From the NCBI GenBank assembly GCA_914767715.1, contig OU612065.1:36828001-36892000 (forward strand): DNA of 64,000 bases. Reading direction: 5' to 3'. This document shows, in pieces, positions 23,801 through 35,800 of this stretch. Position numbers and translations under genes: made by a program. The stretch comes from Membranipora membranacea. Its lineage: Eukaryota; Bryozoa; Gymnolaemata; Cheilostomatida; Membraniporidae. Position 1 is the first letter of the stretch. Every line of letters starts with the position of its first letter. The notes under the pieces were generated by a model, which was given only the letters and a program-made list of their open reading frames with translations, was not told the DNA's origin and searched no databases.

Positions 23801-26800
23801 AGATTATTATACTACCTAGCGTAAAAATTCTCACGGAAGTATTCTTTTAATATCACAAAATTTAGCCAATTCGATTATTTGAATCAAAATTAATAGTGCC
23901 TAGTATTTTGATGGTCTCTCAATGATGGCATAAATCATAATACAGACCTTCCGGAAATTTACTACTTTTCAATACAGATTTAAATCCATAATAATGTGAG
24001 CTGGTAGATGGATAGAGAGGGAGCTTGTCAGTTGAATGATTTAGGCACTTTCTCTCACGCCTCGTAACCTGTCACACACTTAGGGATTAGTGGATATTAT
24101 CTCACCAGTTTACTCACAGATAATCCACACCGATTTACAGAACAATAGCTTCTAATGACCATTGATGGGGGCTAAATGAAGCTAATGTCAATTTGATGTT
24201 TTGTGGCCGTCACAGGCCGTGACACAATCTGTCATATTTCAGAGCTTCCTATTTTTTCATATTGAAGCTTGTTAGATGGGGGAGGGCAGGTTTTGTTTAT
24301 TCATTCTTTTATATATTTTTTATCTGTTTGACACACCGCTCCCAAATTGTTTTATACTGGTATGCAGGTTGATGAAATGCTGCCATCATGATCATGAGCT
24401 AGATCTAGATGGTCCAGTATTACATTCTGACCCCTACTAATAATTTGAGTCTGACTTTGCTTCCAGAGATGACCAAGCCAGAGAAGCATTGAAGAAAGTA
24501 CCAGTGTTCCCTACCTCCACTTTAAGAGAGCATCCTTCTATACAATTCTGTGAAGACCAAGTACTGAAGAGATACTATGCAATGAACGGAATCATGAGAG
24601 GACAGGCTATCATCAGGTAAGCATCTGGGTTGGCAGTCGCAGCGCCTGATGGCATTGTGGTGCTGCTCTAGGTGGATGAGACATGGCATAGAGTCATGGT
24701 GAAGTAACTGTTCACTAGCCTGCAGCCCACTGATACATATGAAGTTTACTTAACTTAAAACAAATACTGCTGAAAGTACTGCAAAACATATACATTCAGA
24801 GGCAATGGGCTGTATCTAGGAGTTGTGCACTCCTTGAGATTTATTGAATTAGGCCCACAACTCCTAATCACAATGCCCACAATTATCATTTTACATTTAC
24901 ATGAGACTCCAAATTGTCGTATCAAAATTTGATTTGAATGTCTTCCGATTACGCTGAAATTAAATCTGAATCGAACAATATACACACAATAGTGATCCAA
25001 CTCATCACCCATAACATGTCACTGCGAAGGCTTTGAAGGTGTCTCAAATAGACAAATATGCATAATATGAGCTGTCTCAGCTGCTTAGTGTGTCACCAAT
25101 ATTAAGATATCTGATATTTTCTCATCATTCGAATATAATTGATAAAATTGATCCAGTATCAATGTATGTACACCCTGTTTATTATTGATGTGAAATAAGT
25201 CAATGTTTTAGTTTTTTTTAATGTTTTAAAGGCACATAGCAATTTTGAACAAAATCAATTGGATAATTTACCCATTGGTCTATATGTTCTGTTGATACAT
25301 AAGTTGGTAAAATCGTCCATGCAAATAGCGCAATGTTTATTCATGACAAAGAACAAAAATAGACTTTTCTTCTTCTCTGTTGACAGTTATATGAGTATAG
25401 TGGAGAAACTACCCACCTACGGCATACACTACTATGAAGTTAAGAATAAGCAGGGAATACCGTGGTGGCTTGGTCTCAGCTTTAAAGGAATCGCTCAATT
25501 TGATTACAACGACAAGAGGACACCTAGAAGGGTAAGCCGTGAGATTACATACCACTGTATCAGGGTTGAATGATAAATGTTCTGTGCAATGCGGTCTCAT
25601 CTTCATTGTCAAAAAGGTAACAAATTCATAATTTTAGGGCTTCAAATACCTTTGATTAGGATTCTGTTGTATTGATAACTATGTAATGCCGCACTATTCA
25701 TTTTTTGAGCCGTTAGCGAACTGAGACTAGCATTTTGTTCTGTTATTTGAGAACTGAGACTAACATTTTGTTCTGTAAATTGAGAACTGAGACTAACATT
25801 TCGTTCTGTTATCTGGGCAGATGTTTATACTAGAGTCCCTATTTAAGGTACATCCAAGTTCACTTGTGTATCATAATTCAGAGTTGTCTTCTCCTGATAT
25901 CATAATTTGCAGACGAACTTGTGTCACAGAAGGCCTTCAATGTCATCAAGGAAATAGGAGTTTGTTTTTCGTGGTAAACCACTTTTGAAATTAGTTAATC
26001 TCTGCAAAAAGGCTAAGACTGATTTTATTGATCGAAGGCCGATAGTAATTGACGAGGGAGCTCACATTGACGTAAGATGATACTGTCATCTTGACCTCAT
26101 GGGAATGTCATTGTTTGTATTTTCAGGTCTTCCCATGGAAATATCTGGAGAATCTTTACTTTAGAGATAAAAAGTTCTCCATAGAAGTACATGACCCTAA
26201 ACGGTAAGTAACTATACTTTGTTTTCACGAATAAAGCTCTCACTGTGCCACTTTTGTGTCTGAGTAGGGGGGGATGTAGCCGTGTGACGAGGCTAGGGGG
26301 AGATGGGATGGAAATTTAGTCTATTAGATCCTAAGAATAGAGCAGCATTCTGTTAAAAGTTATGTAACCAACAAAAAGCAAAGCAAGCTTGATGTAATAT
26401 GATTTAGCTTTTACTGCTGTCAAAAAAAATCTTTTGCACCATTAGTTTGTTAGCATGGCTCAATATCTATGATTTAGTTTAGGCTGCATTCTATTATTAC
26501 TTTTATGCACGACATTTATTTCTTTGTTATGAGTTTTTGTTAATTGTACAGTAGTGATTGCTGTTTTTGCTGAGTGGTATTTTGTTAGCTGACCGTTTAG
26601 CGTTGTGTGGGTTTGTTTTTTTCTCTCATGATACCGTGTCTTAGTTAGGTAGGTAGAACTTTTCACACGAGTTGTAAAAACTTAGAATAGGTTCATGTTG
26701 AGTCACTCGAGCTGAATAGTAATTACCTAGCTTTTATCTCACTGAGGATACATTGTATGTTAGGCCCTGAATAGTATTTGCCCAGGGGGAGACAATTATC

Positions 26801-29800
26801 TAATCTTTGTGTATGGTGATTAGCTGTAAAAAGTTGTACTGGCCAAACATAATTGAATCTATTTGTTGATATGCCTGTATTGTTTAGTCTATAATTAATT
26901 GAATTTGTTAGATAGGGCTTGATTTGAGGGGGCCTAAAAAGTAGCTCTTTAACATTTGTATGGGAGCAAAGTTTGCTTAGGGCTGCGCACCGATTAGACT
27001 TGTTAGTCCCTGTAAGCCTTAGTAAAATTCGATTTAATTCTTCGATTTTAACAAACTTTTTACTTGGGCTAGAACTTCAACAATGAATCCCGTTTCAAAT
27101 AAGGTATTTCAGAGTCGCCTACCCATTAATTACATCGAAATTTAGTGACACGCACAGCACTAGGTTGTTTCTCAGGCTTTTTAGTTGCACCCGTAGTAAT
27201 TATTGAATTATGATAATCTCCTAGCATCGTTCACACCCTGAGTAGCTTCAACTTGTACGAGGACGCTATCCGAGAGCCGCTGGAGGAATGTGATGATTTA
27301 TCTGACGCTATTTCCGACCCAACTACTCAGTAAGTGTGACTAACTTGTCTATCACCTAGTCCTCACTAGTCCTCACTAGTAGTAGTTGTGGGCCACTCCA
27401 ACTCATATACCTTGATCTAAACTGACTCCTTGACTCTGCAATTATTTTCACCATAAAATTGATTTGGGCATTTTTGAAGCACTTGCAAGGTTTTCAACGC
27501 CTTTCTCAGCATTTTTTGATTGCGTAAGATAGCAAAACGCTCCTTTGTCTAGATGGAGGTATTAGTATGGAGTGGCCCACTATCTCTGTCTCTATAACTC
27601 CGATGTGATGACCTGCTGTGCAGTGCAGCACCTGTTAGGTATCAATGTCAGCACACTGTAAACTCATGAGTCCTACAGTCTTAATTTGTAACATGTAGTC
27701 ACAGAATAAGGATATATTCTTACTCTGTGATGTAGTCTGTGTGTGTAATGTATTGACACTGGATGTAAGCCCCATCAACAAATCCAGTCTGGAACAATCA
27801 AACACTTGAAACTGTCCCCACCCACACCCTCATTAAGAATGATTAAAGCGAAGGGACTTGAAACAAACTCAGCCAATGCGTCATAAGAAACTAGATTCAT
27901 AACACTAAGATGTCTCTTTGGAAAATCGGTAGAGAAGTTTTATAGGTTGAGTAGAATCTTCACTTCCCCACTCTACACTAGCAGCATTCTCAGACTGAAT
28001 CCATATACCGTTGGATACCATACTTTGTTGTATGTTGAACCACTCCAAATACTACATTTGTTGCCACAGACATTCAAAATTATTGTAATAGCGTTGCTTT
28101 AATGGTTGAGATAATGCTCTCTGTTGGTAAAGTGATCTCACTCATCATGTAATGTATGTTCTCTTACTCCTGTATATAGAGAGTATTATCAGTGGTACTA
28201 TAACCAGTACATGGCGCAGCAAAGGTGAACACTTACTTTACTTAGTGGTGTAATGCTGGTGGTATTATGTGCTTAGTCATTCTTAGTCTGAGTGCTCAGA
28301 CACAGACCAGATATGCAGTCTGAGTACTTAGGCTAAGTCCCACTATCTATCGCGGATACGTCCCCCGTACCACCCCACACAGTTTTTGGTCACGGTACGC
28401 TCTGGGTAAACAGTAGAGGGTAAAGCATATGATACGGTATGGATGGATATATATATATAATGGATGTAACGTTGTGGATTATCAGGGGCTTATAACTCCC
28501 GGCGCTCATCCCTCCCAACTCCTAGCAATACCTCTGTCCATCTGTTCTAATTAAAGTATTTAATACCCTTATAACAGCGATGAGCTAAGTTTGGTGTAAA
28601 TAATTCAGTAAACTACAAACAGTTTAGCTTTAAATTGAGTCAGAGATAGTATGCGTGCATGTCACTGCTTTGAGTATACAGCAATACCTATCAGTGGGCT
28701 TTTGGTTGTAGTCAGTCATTATGGTAAATATTGCATGATATTTTCATTTCAGTGTGAATTTTATATTTGTCTTGTCTCCTTGATGATGAATGTTGTCAAG
28801 TTGTTATTGTGCATGTAAATTATTCTATCTATAGGTCTGACATTAATTATTTTGTTCAAAGTTATGTTTGATTTGACCCTGCATGAACTTGAGTTCGTCA
28901 CTCAAATCTTTAATCCTCAGAGGTATAACAACTCCGAATTAATTTTTCCACTTTTTCCTCATAATTTTAACAATGGATCTATTTTGTCACAGCTTGCTGA
29001 AAACTCAACGGTAAAGTTGGGTAGGGTATGCTAGATATGGTTGGGTATAATGTCTTGGTAACAAAATAATTGATTCTATCTTGGTATGGGTGACATGTGC
29101 AAAGCGTATTTCAACATTTGAATTCCATTAAATCTGATCTAAATATACATATTAGATATGAATCAGGTTTTTGTAATGTAACATTTTAATTTAATTTGGT
29201 TCAAGTCTACCGGAAAGTCGACTAATTTGATCAGTTTTCTGTAGTTGTAGTAATGGAGATTACATTACCTAACACATTAGCGTAATCTGTAAGAATTTGA
29301 TCAATTGTGAATGGAAATACAAAAAAACACCTGATAATACTCAAAGTCGGGTATCAAGGATACAAACACAATTCACTATAACAATGATGAAATCTGAGCA
29401 ATACTCAATCCCGAAAGATGGGTCAAATTTCAAACGCACGTTAACTAACTGGCAGACTTTTTTCCCTTTATCCAAGTTAATACACACAATAGGAGCCTTT
29501 CAATGTATAGATGAATGGTGTTCTATGAAAGCATAAGGTTTTTTAAGGAGCGGATTATGTCACAACTTAACCTTGGATAATATCAGTCTGATGTCTAAGT
29601 CGTCAGCCAGGGCTCTTAATATCTAAGCTGGTGTTGTAACTGATTGATGGTTTTCACCTCACAGGGCTCTAAGGCTTACCCGTCGCCGGCTGCCGTCTTC
29701 GGCGGCTCACCTTATATTTCTAAAGAGTTCGCGGATCACTGCATTAGCACAGTGCAGTTTAATCGCTGGCTCTTACTGATTGATGAATAATAAATCATTC

Positions 29801-32800
29801 AGTAATTCTAATACCTACCCCACATCACATTATTATAACCTTACATCTCTCACACAACACGTAGGGACAGGCAAGGATAGAACTAGCTGTAATCTACGCA
29901 CACAGGGCCGTCTTTGTATCATCGAGACGGAGGATTGTTAATAATTTCCTTTTTCTGCGTTGTTCTCAGGGTATCAGTAAGCAGGCGAACGTTCGGACCG
30001 AGTAATGTGAACGTGTACGCCTGGTTCACTAACAAGCCTCAGCTCACTAAGTGTATCTGGTCTATGGCCGTCTGCCAACATCAGTTCTTTCTGGATAGAT
30101 TACAGAATAAGGTGAGTGGTACATCACTGGGTTTCCAACGATTTGTGCTTTTTTAAAGTGAGTAAAGCATGAGTCTGTATTGTAAAGAATAACCGATGAT
30201 CCCTCCTTCTTGGATAAAGGATGGGAGTTCATCAGACAAACTAAGAGAGTAGCAGTAAGATTGTATTGTATTGTAAGACTTTTCATATACTAGATGACAC
30301 CTAGATTCACCCACACCAGCTACCAGAGAGATATATTTATCAGTTGAGATGGCATAGAATTGAGGTTTTTTTATCGATAAACACATAAGCTGCTTACACC
30401 GGCCATTGATTCTATCTCTCGACAGACCAATGTCATAACCTGCTGGTCAAGACTGGTATGCTGACAGTTGAAGATTTCGCTGTCGTCCTCACTTTGACCC
30501 CTACTTGTGATCTCGACTACATGTGTCAGCTGGCCATGAAGTGTGACATGATATCGCTGACTGTGTTGTGACCGAGCTGGGCTGCCTTAGCTTGTTGTAG
30601 ACAGCAGCCCCACACGGTGGCAGCTCGGTTACTGACTTTTTGGACTAGTTATTTGACATTTTGATGCCATAATAGTTGTCTGATGAGATGTTTACAAATC
30701 AGCTGCCGATTTCGACACATACTTGTTCACTTGTTACTTGTTATGCGCTGTGGTTATCAGTTCACCTTATGATGAGTTTCAGATCTGTTCAGGGCAGCTG
30801 GGAAGACCAAGCCTGAAGTAGCTCAGTCCTCAGCTCAGGTCATCCATGAGATTTATACATGGCTGTGATTGATTTTGAATTAATTTAAATTGAAACCCAG
30901 GAATTTATTCGACTGAATTTCCATCTGATTTTCTAAAGAGATCAGTCTTTCAGTCTGATCTACCAATAAGGTGATCTTGGGTAATAAGTATGTGAGAAAA
31001 GAAGACATTATAGAATGTTAACACTCTGCTCACAACCATCACCCTGTCTTCGTAAGAAGCATTTGAAGAGTAAACGTGATGTATATGTTATTAATATCTG
31101 CCAATATCCTTTTTTTACGACTTGAGGGCTCTTCAAATGTAAATTTTGATTGATGGAATTTAGAAATCTTTGACGTGACACTGAATAATTTTATAATTTC
31201 TCTCTGGTTGTCTGTTTGGATTGTTATCTATTTGCTTTGGTTGACTGGCTGATGATTATTTTTTGAGCTGGCCTGTCTTCTGCAATCATTGCAAAGTTTG
31301 ATAAGGGAATAGGAAAGGAGTAATTGGATAGGACTAGGGTATTGCACACCGTTTATACACCACAGTTACACCACAACCTCGCTTGTCGTATTGTGCATAG
31401 GCAGGATGTTTTATCTAACATGCTGAGGATTACCTGCTCTTATTAAGGCTCTTGACAGGCAGCTGTAGATCAGTGACATCCCATAGCAAGTGCCTGTCGC
31501 CTGTAGTGCTTATCTGTCATGCAACAAGTGCTCATCAATATCTCGACAGCCAGTCTCAGCTGCATCATAAGAAATCGCAGTCTCAGTTCTCTTGTGGATT
31601 ATCACACTGTTTAGTAGTGTTGGCAGGCAAAGCGCTGTCACTTTAGTTTGCGGCATCATAAAACTTCGATTACAAGGACTGTAGTGTGGTTTTTATTAGG
31701 GTATGACATCATTGTAGCCTGTTGAATGTTAAATCGAACACTGATAACAATTATACAGTCATGATATACACACTATGCTCGGACATACTACAAAACTAAG
31801 ACATCACTGTGTCTGTGTGTGTGATCACTAGAGCGAGGGGCTCATCACTTATATATACAGTCACGTTATTTTTTTGCGATTCAGAATTATTTTTTCCGTG
31901 GTTGGATCAGTGAGTAACTGTTGATTCAGCGTCGATGAGTCACATATGTTTTTACATCTGCACTGTGCTTATGAAATCTAATCTGCTATGACCTGAAATC
32001 AGACCAATTCTTATTCTTCTGAGGATTAATTACCGATCATCATGTCTTTGGACCGTCGGCGGAAATCTCAACCTTGGCTTGCATTGCCGTGGGCTCCAAA
32101 ACACAATGTGGGCTCAGTACGCACTGCATCGTCAGTTAAATCACACACAAACGTCGGGGTGAGTTTCACATCCTAAGTTTCACATCCTAAGTACAGTTTT
32201 CTCTCCCACTCTGTAATCAGTGCGCTGAGCAAATATTTGTAGAAGTTTGTTGCTATACTGAGAGCTGAATGTGTATAGAGAGCAAAGTGGGGTATCAGAG
32301 TATTATATTACTGGTACGTAGATCAGCGGCAGTGTTGATCAGCGGCAGTGTCGAGCTTAGTGAGCTAGCCTCTCTCCACTCCTACTCCAGTCTGATCATA
32401 ATAAGCCGCTGACATCATCGAGTTGAGGGGGCTTGCATTGTTCTCATTGTTAGCCCACATCTCGAGTGGTGAGGGTGTAGCAGTCTAGCTTATACAGGTC
32501 ATCATGAGATATAGCTCTACTCTACATACAACAGACATTGGATATAGTCGATTGTTGGATAATACTATCTGAGCGTCATCCAAATATATCAGCTCCGATT
32601 CTAAATATACTTAAACAATGCGTCGCAGATCTAAATCTCGGGTAAGATGCTTGTTATGGTAAATGGAAAGTTTATAGACTGGTTCGATTGTAGGATGGTG
32701 TCTACTGTAGACTTGTCATATCTGTCATGTTAGGCAATTTAAGGCAGGTGGCTTGATCCTGCAATTCTGTATCTGAACGTAATGATTACTAGAGAGAGGT

Positions 32801-35800
32801 AGTGTAGTGAAACTCATAATTATCCATCTAATGAATAGTAGTGGTGACATTTTGTAAACGCTTACTAAACTCCCTGTAGCTGTTACGGAAATACAGTTTG
32901 TATCATGATTAATCAGCATGCAACAGGTGCCCTGCTATGGTAGCTTGGTAATATCTATAGGGGAGCTTCGATTCTGTGGACTAATCTATCCGGCATCGCT
33001 ATCCACCGCCTTGAATTCGAGCAACGCCAAGTCTCACAAAGTCAGGTAACACGGTGCAGTGCTTCATCTTATTTCAAGGTCTTCTGTCGTTCGTTCGTTG
33101 GTACTTATATAGCCAGCTTTTAAACGGCGTTTGTCCCGATGAAGGTTACTATCCCACATAATTGAAACCCATTCTCTATAAAGTCGGCCAAGTTATTGTT
33201 ATTGAGGTTAAGAGATGCGTTAAAGGTGACACCTTTATACATTTTTGGGCCCTTATTCCGACCTTAGATAACATCTGGATAGCCTGTGACATACTTCCAC
33301 ATCTGCGCAGCTGCCAGCCTCCCTGCTGTAAACCATCGTCAGTGTTGTGCTTTGAAATCAGATGATGGTATTAATAATCTTTCCACCTAACATATTAAAG
33401 ACTGAGTTATGATTGATGGGTCTGGGTTCCCGCTCAGTGCTCGGAGATATGCCTTTTTTGTGTCCTTTTAGTATTTTTTGTGTCCTTGTTCTCTGGTGGT
33501 TGGGAGGATAGGTGGTTCCCAGCGTTTGAGCTAAGCTTGTACTTTTCTCTAGAAAGGTATGTGAGAAGATTTCCTAAGTGGTATGTACTTTGCTGTCATT
33601 ACATACTTTGGAAACTAGCTTTGGTTACACATGCATTTCTGATCAACCATCAACTTTTGATTATTTAGAATATTTGTTTGGACATCCTTGAGACATTTGT
33701 GTGATTCATAAGAAAGGACGATTACCATAGAGGATTGAATGCTGGAGAGGGAGAGTAAATTTTAGCTAGTTTGTGGTAGACTAAATGTTAGCTAGCTCTA
33801 ATTTTTGGAGCTTATATAATGTTAAGAGGGCGGGTAGTGTGAGCTAACGATGAGTTTCACTATTTCAATTCTATCCAAAAAGACAAACTTCTCCTCCTGC
33901 TGCGAGTACATAAATCTACCAGGGCAGTTCTTTAATTGCTTTTCTATTTTTTCTTTTCTATAATTTCTTTTCGTTTGGCTAGTTTGTGGTTGACTTATAT
34001 GGGAGCTTATATAATGAGAGTGTGAGTTGGCCATAAATTTCACTATTTCATGTCTTCCAGGTCAGTTCTGTAATTGCTTTTCTAGAAACAATAAGTCTTA
34101 CTTTGTGGAAGTATCAGAATCATCACTGCTTGTAATAGTTAGACTGATGGTGGGGTGACCTGCTTACACTGCCGCTATTAATATTATATATCTCAAGCTT
34201 TATCTTTAGGGATAACAATGGTTCAATCTTTGGTCACACTCTTTCCTATCTAGGCTTATCATAGATGAGTCACTCTATGATTCAGACTTTACTTGATTTT
34301 ATGAGTAGAGATTAGAGAATTAGAGAAAATTTACCAAAACAATTTGTCAAAGTGAAGAAAGAGCCTTTTGTAATGTCCTCTGACAATCCATGGTGTGTTT
34401 ACCTCAAGTGTTTGTCAGAGCAGGAAGATTAACACATCAGGATCTCAACCAATGACTACTTTTAGCCCTCAGTTCACTGTGACAAACCTACCTAAGTTTT
34501 GTAATTATGGAAATTTGTCTATGAATTTGCCTCGCCAGTGCAAGACCTGCATGTTTACTTATTATCAGTTGAAGGCTCCATTCGGCACCCAAGTATGCTA
34601 AGTATGCCTGGGTCATTTAACTAAACTTTTGTTTCACAGTTAGTTTTTTGTTTACTCTGTGAGGTTTTTAGGTATTGAATGTTGTTTTTTATAGCTGCTA
34701 GGAAGGTTTAATCACGAGTTTTAGATTCATATTTTTGTGGTTGACAATGATACTTTGTTTAGATTTCACAGCACTGTATTATTATTATTTTTAACCCTAT
34801 GATTGCCTGCGCATGTTATGCACTTGACAGTTGCCTCAATGATTCCCCCTAGCTCTTTTGCCCGAGTGTCGGAATGTCGTGTGTCGGAATGTCGTTGTGT
34901 CAGAATGTCGTGTGTCGGTCATGATGATGAAAATCTCTTAAGTATTTCCTTGGCGAGTTTCTCAACAGATTGTGAGCTCTTCAGTGGATTCCTTCCAAGT
35001 TTATGCCTTTGATTCAAAGAAGGTTGAGTTTCTCAAGCATTGAGCAATCCGCTACTGTTCTACATAGCCATTCATGAGCACTTTGAGGTGTTGCTCATCC
35101 CTAATAAACCATTCCGATAGTTCCTCATTCATACTGTCACCAACTTGGCTCTTGACTGATATGATACATATTCGTTCGTTACAAGTCCCCTTTCTCAGAG
35201 GGAACTTTACCAGACAATCAAATGGTGCCATAAGCTATAAAAAGACTGCTCCAGTTTGGACTTCCTTGTCGGACTTGGACTCATGTGTTTCTATTTGCTG
35301 AGTTTTTTTTTGCGTTCTGTATGACACGGCGTGAAAGCTGACTAAGACACCGACTGGATGGTAACTTACATCTCCATCTCATCGATTGTTAGTTTTTTTC
35401 CTGATTGGAGGACAGCTTTTTGGGTTGATAGTCTTTTGACATAGAAAATTCCTCATGACATACAGCCTCAAAAGTGGTCACCAAGATTAACTATAATAGG
35501 TTGGTTGGGCCAGAGCCAGTATCTCATATCTACTGTCTCTGGTTTCACACCACCCTTACAGTCGTCACCTGTGGACTGTATTAACTAATTCTTTGCTTTC
35601 TGTTACAGTCAACTATGATGGTAAAGCGATGCCCTAATGTCATCGCTGACGAGTTGAGTATACCAAGAACACAATCTCTACAAGCCATGAACCAGTCTCA
35701 TATATCTCTTCAGGAACCAGCTCTAAATAGCCTCGGTATGGACCAGACTAAGAGGATACATAGATCTAACAGTCGTCCCAAACTAGAATGTAAGTCTCAG

